From: CAYLLT01 sp964591605
GTDB lineage: Bacteria; Planctomycetota; Phycisphaerae; UBA1845; PWPN01
NCBI GenBank assembly: GCA_964591605.1
Contig: CAZQEN010000038.1
Location: 1 to 33,126 of the forward strand
Direction: 5' to 3'
DNA: 33,126 bases
The notes below the pieces were generated by a model. The model ran no database searches. It saw only the letters and a list, made by a program, of their open reading frames with translations, and was not told the DNA's origin. Each line of letters starts with the position of its first letter. Position 1 is the stretch's first letter. This document shows, piece after piece, positions 1-7,270 of this stretch. Position numbers and translations under genes: made by a program.

Positions 1-81
1 TCTGCCGGACGGGACCTGTGAGGTAGGTCCCGTCTGCCGGACGGGACCTGTGAGGTAGGTCCCGTCTGCCGGACGGGACCT
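1..81. repeat. Tandem palindromic 32-bp repeat, 2.5 copies
   Basis: A 32-bp unit beginning TCTGCCGGACGGGACC is present at 1-32 and 33-64 and partly at 65-81, and it continues off the window's left edge. Each junction contains GGTCCCGTC-TGCCG-GACGGGACC, a 9-bp perfect inverted repeat with a 5-nt loop, so every copy can form a hairpin. There is no unique spacer between copies, which rules out a CRISPR. Related palindromes follow at 117-150. I see no coding potential here. Confidence 0.85.
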
Positions 82-359
82 CGGCTGGGCGAGACCCTCC
101 CCCGTCGCAGGTCGTGCCCGGCAGGCAGGACCTGCCTCCCGCCTGCCGGGCGGGACCTTGCTTGGGTCAGTTCATCCCGGACCGAGGTCCCTTCCGGTCC
201 GCCGAAGGCGAGATTCGCCGTGGCGAACAGGAGGGACCTGCTCAAAGGACTCGCGGAAAACCGGGCACACCCCCCTCGCGAGCATCGCACGGAGATCTGG
301 GTTTCCCCGCCCGTTGTCCGATATAATAGGTCGTAACGCCAAACCCAGCGGGGTGATCC
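82..359. other. Intergenic region with further palindrome and a possible -10 box
   Basis: No gene is supported here. CCCGGCAGGC at 117-126 is perfectly inverted at 141-150, and the stem resembles the palindromes at 1-81, so this is probably a diverged member of the same repeat family. A consensus TATAAT stands at 322-327, 33 bases before the start codon of the TPR protein. No convincing -35 box lies 16-18 bases upstream, so it is only a candidate promoter for that gene. Confidence 0.5.
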
Positions 360-2009
360 ATGCGCGCGAATCTCAGCTCCATCCTCTGGCTCCTGGGCGC
401 ATCCGTCGCCCTCGCCCAGCCGTACCAGATTCAGCAGGGCAACGTGCTGGATGTGAACCCCCAGTACGGCTCAGGCGGCATCAACGCGCCGGGCCGTCCA
501 TACCAGATCAATGCCGGCAACCGCATCGTGACCGGGAACGTCACCGGCGGCGCCGGTTTCCGCGGCTTCTCGCCCATCAGCGACCCCAGCTCCTTCGGCC
601 TCACCAACAGCGGCGGCCTGCTTCCCTCTGATCAGCTCTACAACTTCCGCCGCGACACCTACAGCGTGGCCGACGTGCGGAGCGGGATGAATTTCCCCTA
701 TGCCAGGTCCGCGTACTACTCGCAGTCGAGCGCCATCACCAACACCGGCGCCATCGTCAGCGGCCGGAATCTTCCGGGCACGTCTCAGCTCCAGAGCCCG
801 TATCTCTCGCCGCGCATCGATCTGAGAACCGCTCCTGCGAATCCGCTGGACCAGTACGTCGGCGCCGGCAGTCTGAGCATCGCCCCGCGCGTCGAGCGCG
901 TCGATTCCGGCCAGATGGTGAGCGGCCCCATCAACCAGCGCCTGCTGGGCAGCCCCCTCTTCGGGGCGGTCCGGGCGGTGCCGGTGGACGTGCTCAAATC
1001 CGAGGCCGCGCAATCGGCGTCGCTGGGCGCCAACCTCGCCACGCCCATCGACGGCCGGATCCAGCCGGCCAGCCCGCTCGATCAGCGGGCGCTCGCGCAG
1101 CAGGGGCAGGCGCCCGGCAGCCCCGATGCGGCAGCGCCGCGGATTCTGACGCCGCCCCCGCTTGAGGAACTCGTGGGCGCCGGCGCCCGACCTGGCTCAG
1201 CGCAGACCAGCCCCCTGCCCCCCGGCGGCCGGCTGCCCGATACCGGCCTGAGCGCGGGCCCGGCCGGGGCCCAGACACCGCGTGACACCTTCGCCGCCAT
1301 GCAGCAGGCGGGCAGCCCGATTCAGAATCCCCTGGAGAGGCCCAGAACGCTGGCCGAGGCCGGCGCGGCCCAGCGGACGGCCTCCGGCACGCTGATTCAG
1401 CCCCTCGCGCCTCCGCAGGCCGCCGGACCAGCCGGTGTCCAGGCCCCGGCCCCCGGCTCGGCGCTGCCCATCCCTTCGGGGATCGAGGTGGGCCCGCTCC
1501 GCAGCTTCGTGGGCACCGAGCAGTCGGCCCTCAACCGATATCTGAGCCAGGCCGAGGCCGCCATGCGCAGCGGCCAGTACTACAAGGCCGAGAATCTGTA
1601 TGACATCGCCCGTGCGATCGCCCCAGACAACCCGTTGCCGCTCCTGGGCCGCTCGCTCGCCCTGCTGGCCGCCGGCGAATACATCAGTAGCGTCAGCAGC
1701 CTGTTTCGGGCCATCGAAATCTACGAGGGTCTCGCCCAGTTCCCGGTCGATCTGTCGTCCTTCGTGCCCGACGCCAGAATGCTTGACCGGCGCCGGGCCG
1801 ACCTCGAGCGACGGCTCGATGCCGGCGACGACTATCGCCTGCGCTTCCTGCTGGGCTACGCCGAATACACCAGCGGCCTTCAGCCGCTCGGGCTGCAGAA
1901 CATGAACCGGGCCGCCTCGGCTGCCCCGGCCGAGCTCGAATCCCTGCGCCGGTTCGTCACCCACCTGGCTCTCCCGGCCCCGGCTCCGAGCGCAAAGCCC
2001 AACCGATAA
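360..2009 (+). CDS. Exported TPR-repeat protein, function unknown
   Basis: This 549-residue protein starts with a clear signal peptide (residues 1 to about 19, hydrophobic LSSILWLLGASVALA, probable cleavage before QPYQ). Residues 20-230 are rich in Gly, Asn and Ser with recurring phrases such as PYQI, INAG and PLDQ. Residues 230-380 are a Pro/Ala/Gly-rich low-complexity linker. The region from about 385 holds TPR-like helices (AEAAMRSGQYYKAENLYDIA, then a second helix pair). TPRs usually mediate protein-protein contacts, so a periplasmic or cell-wall scaffold role is plausible, but I do not recognise a named family. ATG at 360 follows GGGGTGATCC, a weak ribosome site. The gene stands alone between a repeat cluster and the regulator operon. 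Confidence 0.85.
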   Translation: MRANLSSILWLLGASVALAQPYQIQQGNVLDVNPQYGSGGINAPGRPYQINAGNRIVTGNVTGGAGFRGFSPISDPSSFGLTNSGGLLPSDQLYNFRRDTYSVADVRSGMNFPYARSAYYSQSSAITNTGAIVSGRNLPGTSQLQSPYLSPRIDLRTAPANPLDQYVGAGSLSIAPRVERVDSGQMVSGPINQRLLGSPLFGAVRAVPVDVLKSEAAQSASLGANLATPIDGRIQPASPLDQRALAQQGQAPGSPDAAAPRILTPPPLEELVGAGARPGSAQTSPLPPGGRLPDTGLSAGPAGAQTPRDTFAAMQQAGSPIQNPLERPRTLAEAGAAQRTASGTLIQPLAPPQAAGPAGVQAPAPGSALPIPSGIEVGPLRSFVGTEQSALNRYLSQAEAAMRSGQYYKAENLYDIARAIAPDNPLPLLGRSLALLAAGEYISSVSSLFRAIEIYEGLAQFPVDLSSFVPDARMLDRRRADLERRLDAGDDYRLRFLLGYAEYTSGLQPLGLQNMNRAASAAPAELESLRRFVTHLALPAPAPSAKPNR

Positions 2010-2095
2010 AGAGGTTACGTCAGTTCCGCCGAGCGGTCTGCCTCCGGCCTCCGCCTGCGGCGGGGCCACGCGATCGCGCCTTCGCGAAATCAGGC

Positions 2096-2124
2096 TTGAC
2101 TCTGAACGATTTATGCAGTATTTT
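2096..2124 (+). promoter_or_regulatory. Promoter of the GbsR-type operon
   Basis: TTGACT at 2096-2101, a 17-nt spacer and TATTTT at 2119-2124 form a good sigma70-type promoter. Transcription would begin about 20 nt before the start codon of the regulator, giving a short leader that contains the ribosome site GGAG at 2142-2145. It is the only promoter I see for the four genes up to 4582. Confidence 0.6.
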
Positions 2125-2140
2125 CTGTATAGACAGAAAT
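2120..2140. promoter_or_regulatory. Palindromic operator, probably for autoregulation
   Basis: TTTCTGT (2122-2128) and ACAGAAA (2133-2139) form a perfect inverted repeat around ATAG. It overlaps the -10 box and the likely transcription start of the adjacent regulator gene. MarR-type winged-helix dimers bind palindromes of about this size. A regulator bound here would block RNA polymerase, so autorepression is the simplest reading (inference). Confidence 0.6.
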
Positions 2141-2153
2141 CGGAGAAACAGCC

Positions 2154-2687
2154 GTGCCCGAGCTTTCACCCGTGACCCAACAGTTCATCCTCCACTGGGG
2201 CGAGATGGGGACCCGATGGGGCATCAACCGCACCGTCGCCCAGATCCACGCTCTGCTGTACATGTCGCCCCGGCCGCTCAACGCCGAGGACATTGCCGAC
2301 ACGCTCTCCATCGCCCGCTCCAATGTGAGCACGAGCCTGCGCGAGCTGCAGAGCTGGGGCATCGTCCGCATCGTCCACGTGATGGGCGACCGCCGCGATC
2401 ACTTCGAGTCGCTCAAGGACGTCTGGGAGCTGTTCCAGACGATCCTCGACGAACGGAAACGCCGCGAATGCGACCCGACCATGGCTCTGCTCAGGGAGTG
2501 CGTCGCCGCCGCCGAAGCGGCCGGAAAAAGCGAGGCCTACACCCGCGACCGGCTCGTTGAACTGCTCGATTTCTTCCAGACGACGACCTCCTGGTACTCC
2601 CAGATCCGCAGCCTCCCGACCGGGGCCGTCATCAAGTTCGTCAAAATGGGCGCCAAGGTCCGCAAGCTCCTGGGTACAGGTTCCTGA
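2154..2687 (+). CDS. GbsR/MarR-family transcriptional regulator
   Basis: This 177-residue protein has the GbsR (COG1510) pattern of a MarR-like winged helix. Residues 15-45 read GEMGTRWGINRTVAQIHALL, followed by PLNAEDIADTLSIARSNVST (turn and recognition helix, about 40-60), LRELQSWGIV and a wing with MGDRRDHFE. The C-terminal half is helical and probably dimerises. Relatives such as B. subtilis GbsR sense small ligands; the ligand here cannot be read from sequence. The start is GTG at 2154, preceded by GGAG eight bases upstream. It is the first gene of an operon: its stop at 2687 overlaps the strong ribosome site of the next gene. The palindrome over its promoter suggests it controls its own operon. 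Confidence 0.88.
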   Translation: MPELSPVTQQFILHWGEMGTRWGINRTVAQIHALLYMSPRPLNAEDIADTLSIARSNVSTSLRELQSWGIVRIVHVMGDRRDHFESLKDVWELFQTILDERKRRECDPTMALLRECVAAAEAAGKSEAYTRDRLVELLDFFQTTTSWYSQIRSLPTGAVIKFVKMGAKVRKLLGTGS

Positions 2688-2700
2688 AGGAGGACGACCC

Positions 2701-3288
2701 GTGACACACTCACCCACGCCGCAGGAACCGCCGATGGAGCCCGATCCACCGGCGAAGCCGGTAGAGCCCGAAGCGCCAGCGAGGGGTTCAGGCCACGACC
2801 TCGCGACCTCTCCGGGCCATCCCTGCCCCAACCCGCCCGCCCAACACTTTTTTGCGACGTATCATTCTCAACGTACAGAAACAACTGACATGACCGACAA
2901 AAACCCCGTCGGCTGGCTCTTCTACGACGGCCAGTGCGCCTTCTGCCGCCGATCGCTCCGCATGATCATGCCCGCCCTTCGCCAGGCGGGCTTCGAGGCC
3001 GTCCCCCTTCAGGAACCCTGGGTCGCGCGGCGCCTCGCCATCCCCGCCGATCGACTCATGGACGAAATGCGGGTGCTCACACCCGACGGCCGGCTCGTGG
3101 GCGGCGCCGATGCGTTCGTGTACCTCGCCCGCTTCATCCCGTGGCTTTGGCCGCTGCGGCTGGTCGCCCGTGTTCCCGGCGCCATGCCGCTGCTGCGCCG
3201 CGGCTACCGCTGGATCGCCGCCCGCCGGCGGTGTCAAACCGACGCCTGCCCCGTCCGGCCACAACCACGAAGCGGGGTGAAACCATGA
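2701..3288 (+). CDS. DUF393 (DCC family) thiol-disulfide oxidoreductase-like protein
   Basis: The core from residue 64 on is a DUF393 domain: WLFYDGQCAFCRRS carries the DxxCxxC motif of this thioredoxin-like family, followed by AVPLQEP and a basic C-terminus with CQTDACPV. A redox role is assigned by family and the substrate is unknown. The start is ambiguous. GTG at 2701 has an excellent ribosome site (GAAGGAGG at 2686-2693), whereas ATG at 2890 gives the usual family length of about 132 residues but has no visible ribosome site. With the GTG start there is a 63-residue Pro/Glu-rich extension that contains a repeat also found between genes at 4650, so the extension may be inserted DNA that kept the frame. 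The stop overlaps the next start as ATGA. Confidence 0.8.
   Translation: MTHSPTPQEPPMEPDPPAKPVEPEAPARGSGHDLATSPGHPCPNPPAQHFFATYHSQRTETTDMTDKNPVGWLFYDGQCAFCRRSLRMIMPALRQAGFEAVPLQEPWVARRLAIPADRLMDEMRVLTPDGRLVGGADAFVYLARFIPWLWPLRLVARVPGAMPLLRRGYRWIAARRRCQTDACPVRPQPRSGVKP
2762..2789 (+). repeat. 28-bp dispersed repeat, copy 1
   Basis: The segment beginning TAGAGCCCGAAGCGC and ending GAGGGGTTC recurs at 4650-4677 with one mismatch in 28 bases (C or G at the sixteenth base). This copy lies inside the N-terminal extension of the DUF393 gene when the GTG start is used. The second copy is intergenic. It appears to be a short interspersed element. Confidence 0.8.
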
Positions 3289-4157
3289 CCGCATCTCGCA
3301 CGCGGACCGTCCCCGGCACGATGCGCTCCCTGAGCCCGCTGCCGCCCGACGGTGGCCACCGAACGGCAGGGGGGTCCGATGGTCCTCAACCGCTCACGTC
3401 CAGCCGGCAGGCCCGCCAGCTCCTCAACCACGAAGGAGGCCCGCTCTTCAACAACACCTGGCGCGAGGTGGTCTTCATCCACTATGAGTGTGACCCGGAC
3501 ACGCTGGCGGCCCAGGTGCCCTTCGAGCTCGATCTGCGTGGCGGCCGCGCCTTCGTGAGTCTCGTCGCCTTCACGCTCTCGAAGCTGCGTCCCTTCCGCC
3601 CGAGCCTGTGCTGGAGGATCGCTCTTGCCCCGATGCGAACGCTCGCGTTCCTCAACCTGCGCACGTATGTGCGTCACCAGAGCGAGCCGGGCGTCTATTT
3701 CCTGGCCGAGTGGCTCCCGCATCATCTGCCGGTCGTTTGCGGCCGGCACACCTTCGGCCTGCCGTATCGATTCGGCCGGCTCGACTACGAGCGCTCGGCC
3801 GACCGCTTCGCCGGCCGTGTCCGTGAGGGCCGCTACGGCCCCTCCCTCGATTTCACCGCCCGACTCGACACGGACGGCCCACCCGCCCCGTCGCCGCCGG
3901 GCACGCTCGATGAGTTCCTCGTCGAACGCTACATGGCCTTGACGCAGTGGGGCCGCCGCCGCAGATACTTCCGCATCTGGCACGAACCCTGGCCGCTCAC
4001 CCCGGCGGCACTCGACATCACCTCTGACGAACTGCTCAGAACCACCGGATCCTGGTTTGAGGGTGCCCGCTTCACGCACGCTGCTTACTCTCCGGGCCTG
4101 GACGAAGTCTGGATCGGCCGGCCGGAACGAATCACCCTTCCAGCGAAAGGAGACTGA
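3285..4157 (+). CDS. DUF2071 (YqjF-like) family protein
   Basis: This 290-residue protein matches the DUF2071/YqjF pattern. LNHEGGPLFNNTWREVVFIH is followed by DPDTLAAQVPFELDL, GRAFVSLVAFTLSKLRP, a central LNLRTYVRHQSEPGVYFLAEWLP and HTFGLPYRFGRLDYER. The family folds as an acetoacetate-decarboxylase-like barrel, but its activity is unknown. About the first 45 residues lie upstream of the domain and are low-complexity. ATG at 3285 overlaps the previous stop (ATGA), which indicates translational coupling. It lies two bases before the next gene. Its linkage to a DUF393 protein, a membrane protein and a GbsR-like repressor suggests a small membrane-linked redox or stress module, which is inference. 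Confidence 0.85.
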   Translation: MTASRTRTVPGTMRSLSPLPPDGGHRTAGGSDGPQPLTSSRQARQLLNHEGGPLFNNTWREVVFIHYECDPDTLAAQVPFELDLRGGRAFVSLVAFTLSKLRPFRPSLCWRIALAPMRTLAFLNLRTYVRHQSEPGVYFLAEWLPHHLPVVCGRHTFGLPYRFGRLDYERSADRFAGRVREGRYGPSLDFTARLDTDGPPAPSPPGTLDEFLVERYMALTQWGRRRRYFRIWHEPWPLTPAALDITSDELLRTTGSWFEGARFTHAAYSPGLDEVWIGRPERITLPAKGD

Positions 4158-4159
4158 CC

Positions 4160-4582
4160 ATGTACACTGTCTGGACCTACGCCGCGTATCTGGCCATCAG
4201 CGCCGCTCTGACGGTCTGGGTCGCCCGCACCCTCTTTCGCCACGGCCAGATCTTTCTCGTCGAGGCCTTCAACCACAACGAAACCCTGGCCACCTCCGTG
4301 AATCATCTGCTCGTCGTCGGCTTTTACCTGATCAACATCGGCTACGTGACGCTCGCGCTCAGTTACGGCGACAAGCCCCACGACCTGCAGGCCGCCATCG
4401 AGTTCCTGAGCTGGAAGATCGGCCTCGTGCTCGTCGTCCTGGGCTTCATGCACTTTTTCAACCTGGCCATCTTCTCCGATATGCGCAAGCGGGCTCTGGC
4501 GAAAAGCGAACGCGCCGAGGCGCGAGCCGCCGCCGCGCTTGTTCCGCCCACGGAGCCGGTGCTGGGAACGCTCGGCCGCTGA
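4160..4582 (+). CDS. Small integral membrane protein, last gene of the GbsR operon
   Basis: This 140-residue protein has three probable transmembrane segments: about 5-24 (WTYAAYLAISAALTVWVA), 47-67 (HLLVVGFYLINIGYVTLALS) and 84-105 (WKIGLVLVVLGFMHFFNLAI). It ends in a charged cytoplasmic tail rich in Arg, Ala and Glu. I recognise no named family. A good ribosome site (AAAGGAG at about 4145-4151) precedes ATG 4160, two bases after the DUF2071 stop. The tight spacing argues that it works with the three genes before it, perhaps as the membrane partner of the DUF393 protein (inference). Confidence 0.8.
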   Translation: MYTVWTYAAYLAISAALTVWVARTLFRHGQIFLVEAFNHNETLATSVNHLLVVGFYLINIGYVTLALSYGDKPHDLQAAIEFLSWKIGLVLVVLGFMHFFNLAIFSDMRKRALAKSERAEARAAAALVPPTEPVLGTLGR

Positions 4583-4602
4583 GGGAAATGACCTGGAAGC
4601 AT

Positions 4603-4642
4603 GGCATGGCCATCCGCCACGCCGGATTCGGGTGGCCATGCC
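4603..4642. terminator. Hairpin after the GbsR operon
   Basis: GGCATGGCCA (4603-4612) is perfectly inverted at 4633-4642 with a 20-nt loop. It lies 21 bases after the last operon gene, where a terminator is expected, and it could also serve ligA converging from the right. No T-run follows, so it may instead be part of the adjacent repeat. Confidence 0.4.
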
Positions 4643-4649
4643 TGACCGA

Positions 4650-4677
4650 TAGAGCCCGAAGCGCGAGCGAGGGGTTC
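4650..4677 (+). repeat. 28-bp dispersed repeat, copy 2
   Basis: This is the second copy of the repeat at 2762-2789, in the spacer between the convergent GbsR operon and ligA. The rest of the spacer up to 4792 shows nothing else I can name. Confidence 0.8.
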
Positions 4678-4792
4678 GCGGGATGGGAGTCGGATCGCGG
4701 CAAACTCTGTTCGCTCATGGCTGCCGGCACCCGGCCGGTTCGACTGGCGCGGTTGTCGGTTCGCCTGCGGCGGGTGACGTGGATGCGATCGC

Positions 4793-7090
4793 CTATTCTA
4801 CCGCCCCGATCCGCCGCCTGAACTCTTCCTCGTCGATCACCTCGACGCCCAGCTCGCGGGCCTTGTCGGCCTTCGAGCCGGCCTCGGCGCCGGCGACGAC
4901 GAAGTCGGTTTTCTTCGAGACCGAGCCCGCCGCATGGCCGCCCAGAGAGGTGATGAGATCCTGTATGCCCTTGCGGCTGTAATGCTGGAGCGTGCCCGTC
5001 ACCACGATCGTCTTGCCGGCCAGCGGCTGGTGGCCCGCGACCTCGCGCTTCGGCTGCGTCATGTTCACGCCCACCGAAGCCAGGTCGTCGATGAGTCTGC
5101 GCCCCGACTCGCTCTGCAGAAACGAATGCACGCTCTGCGCCAGCTCCGGCCCGACCCCCGGGATCTTCTGCAGCGCCTCGGGATCGGCGGCCCGCAGCGC
5201 GTCCATGGAACCGAAATGCTCCGCCAGCAGCAGGGCGGTGCTCACCCCCACGTGCGGGATCCCCAGCGCCGCCAGCAGCCTCGCCAGCGGGCGCTGCCTG
5301 CTCGCCTCGATGCCCGCCAGCAGCTTCTCCGCGTTCTTGGCCCCCAGCCGCCGCGGCGGGGCCTTCTCGGTCGGGGCAAAGACCATCTCCGCCAGCTCGC
5401 CGGCCCGCTCCGGCAGCCGGTAGAGATCCCCAAACGTGTGCACCCAGCCCCGGTCCACGAGCTGCTCGACCAGCGCGTAGCCCATCCCCTCGACGTCCAT
5501 CTGATCGCGCCCGCAGAAATACCGCAGCCGCTCCTTGAGCTGGGCCGGACACGACGGGTTCACGCAGCGCAGGAACACCCCGCCCTCATCGCGCACCGTA
5601 TCGCTGTCGCACTCGGGGCACGTCGCCGGCGGCTCGATCGGCCGGGTGTCCGGCCCCCGCGCCTCCGCATCGACCTCGACCACCTGCGGGATGATCTCGC
5701 CTGCCTTCTCGACGAAGACGTAGTCGCCCTCGCGCACGCCGAGCCGCTCGATCTGGTCGAAATTGTGCAGCGACGCCCGCTTGACCGTCGTGCCCGCCAG
5801 CAGCACCGGCTCCAGGTTCGCCACCGGCGTGATCGTCCCGAGCTTGCCCACCTGGAACGTGACCGAAACCAGCCGTGTCCGGGCCCGCTCCGCCGCGTAT
5901 TTGTACGCGATGCACCAGCGGGGAAACCGTGAAGTCGTGCCCAGCGCATCCCGCTGATGCAGGCTGTCCACCTTGATCACCACCCCGTCGGTGGCGTACT
6001 CGATCTGCGACCGCTTCTGGTCGAATTCGTGGATGAACGCGAGCACCTCTTCGATGCTGCGGCAGCGGTGAAAGTACGGATTGACCGGGAATCCCCACGC
6101 CGACAGCGCGGCGAACAGCTCGTGCTGCGTCTCGAAGGCGAGAGGCTCGATCTGGCCGAAGCCGTGCGCGCTGAATGCCAGCCCGCGCTCGGCGACGATC
6201 CGCGAATCCAGCAGTTTCAGCGTGCCGGCCGTCGCGTTCCGCGGATTCGCGAACGTCGGCTCGCCCGCATCCCGCCGCACCTGGTTGAACCGGTTGAAAT
6301 CCCGCAGCGGCCAGTACACCTCGCCGCGGACTTCGAGGACGCGGGGGATCTCGAATCTCAAATCTCCCGTCTCAGATCTCGGATGTCGAGGGCTGGCTCC
6401 CTCGTCGGCCTCGGAGCGGTGATCGGAGCGTTGTGATTTGAGATTTGAGATGTCCGAAGGCGTGGTCGGCCCGGGGCTCCCTTGCGTCTCAAACAGCGTC
6501 GGCTCGCCCTCGGATCGGCCGCGGCTTGCAGTCGATGCCGGCGCCGCGGGTGCGGCGGGCTCGGCGGCCGGTGCGCGTGGGCTTTCACTCCGAGGCTGCC
6601 GCGAATCTCGCAGCCGCAGCGGGATCGACCGGATCGTGCGGGCATTCTGCGTGATGTCATCCCCCGTCGTGCCGTCGCCGCGCGTGGCCGCCAGCACGAG
6701 CCGCCCCTCCTCATACCGCAGCGACACCGCCACCCCGTCGATCTTCGGATCGACGACGTATTCATACAGCTCGCCGCCCAGACCGCGCCGCACGCGATCG
6801 TCGAACTCCCGCAGCTCCTGCTCGTTGTACGTGTTGTCGATCGAGAGCATCGGCACCGCGTGCCGCACCTGCGAGAATTCCGACAGCGGCGCTCCGCCCA
6901 CCCGCTGCGTCGGCGAATCCGGCGTGATCAGCTCCGGGTGCGCGCCCTCGAGCCCCTTGAGCTCCGAAAAAAGTGCGTCGTACTCGCGGTCGGAAATGGT
7001 CGGCTGGGCCAGCACGTAGTAGCGATGGTCGTGCTGCGCGATCTCCTCGCGCAGTTCGAGGATGCGTTTTTCGGCCTGCTCGCGGATCAT
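4793..7090 (-). CDS. ligA: NAD-dependent DNA ligase LigA
   Basis: This 765-residue protein seals nicks in DNA using NAD+. In order it has domain Ia (HDHRYYVLAQPTISDREYD, residues 21-38), a nucleotidyltransferase domain with catalytic Lys116 in DPKIDG, RGEV at 255-258, DGVVIK with Lys373, and KRASLHN. An OB fold and a four-Cys zinc site (491, 494, 509, 514) follow, then helix-hairpin-helix repeats and a C-terminal BRCT domain from about 690. The residue two before the catalytic Lys is Asp114, where E. coli has Glu. Residues 161-249 are a low-complexity insert. Comparing E. coli Lys115/Glu173/Lys290 with 116/257/373 here shows about 82 extra residues at that point. Part of the insert derives from an inverted repeat (6352-6450). 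ATG at 7090 fits the family N-terminus. Confidence 0.97.
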   Translation of the reverse strand: MIREQAEKRILELREEIAQHDHRYYVLAQPTISDREYDALFSELKGLEGAHPELITPDSPTQRVGGAPLSEFSQVRHAVPMLSIDNTYNEQELREFDDRVRRGLGGELYEYVVDPKIDGVAVSLRYEEGRLVLAATRGDGTTGDDITQNARTIRSIPLRLRDSRQPRSESPRAPAAEPAAPAAPASTASRGRSEGEPTLFETQGSPGPTTPSDISNLKSQRSDHRSEADEGASPRHPRSETGDLRFEIPRVLEVRGEVYWPLRDFNRFNQVRRDAGEPTFANPRNATAGTLKLLDSRIVAERGLAFSAHGFGQIEPLAFETQHELFAALSAWGFPVNPYFHRCRSIEEVLAFIHEFDQKRSQIEYATDGVVIKVDSLHQRDALGTTSRFPRWCIAYKYAAERARTRLVSVTFQVGKLGTITPVANLEPVLLAGTTVKRASLHNFDQIERLGVREGDYVFVEKAGEIIPQVVEVDAEARGPDTRPIEPPATCPECDSDTVRDEGGVFLRCVNPSCPAQLKERLRYFCGRDQMDVEGMGYALVEQLVDRGWVHTFGDLYRLPERAGELAEMVFAPTEKAPPRRLGAKNAEKLLAGIEASRQRPLARLLAALGIPHVGVSTALLLAEHFGSMDALRAADPEALQKIPGVGPELAQSVHSFLQSESGRRLIDDLASVGVNMTQPKREVAGHQPLAGKTIVVTGTLQHYSRKGIQDLITSLGGHAAGSVSKKTDFVVAGAEAGSKADKARELGVEVIDEEEFRRRIGAVE
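6352..6450. repeat. Inverted AATCTCAAATCTC repeat inside ligA
   Basis: GAATCTCAAATCTC at about 6353-6366 faces GATTTGAGATTTGAGAT at about 6434-6450 in inverted orientation. Both arms are AT-richer than the surrounding gene. They encode residues of about 214-246 of LigA (DISNLKSQ and DLRFEIP on the coding strand), in a segment absent from typical ligases. The arrangement looks like an intergenic palindromic element that inserted without breaking the frame. Confidence 0.65.
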
Positions 7091-7138
7091 GCCGCGTATT
7101 TAACCGCCGCGGCGCCGTCACGCCAAGGGGCGCGGGCG

Positions 7139-7270
7139 TGTTTGTTGTTCGTTGTCTGTTGTTCGTTGGGGCACCGGGCAGGTGGGTCGCACAAGGAGAT
7201 CAGCAGGTGCTGCACGTCTGTCAGCGCACGACACACGGCAAACAACGGACAACGGACAACTGACAACTGA
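7139..7270. repeat. Imperfect inverted repeat element between ligA and the cupin gene
   Basis: The left arm has TGTTGTTCGTTG twice (7043+100, that is 7143-7154, and 7157-7168). The right arm at about 7239-7270 reads CAAACAACGGACAACGGAC followed by AACTGACAACTGA, which is roughly the reverse complement of the left arm. The pair encloses about 70 bases of unrelated GC-rich sequence. Stable arms and an intergenic position suggest a non-autonomous repeat element. I see no clear target duplication. Confidence 0.55.

Noticed and set aside
1..81. CRISPR array
   Set aside because: The 32-bp units are contiguous with no unique spacers, and no cas gene is near.
114..326. Short open frames at the window start
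   Set aside because: They run through palindromic repeat DNA and show no ribosome site or domain.
4934..6436. Plus-strand open frames opposite ligA
   Set aside because: They are antisense to the conserved DNA ligase, compositionally abnormal and without ribosome sites.
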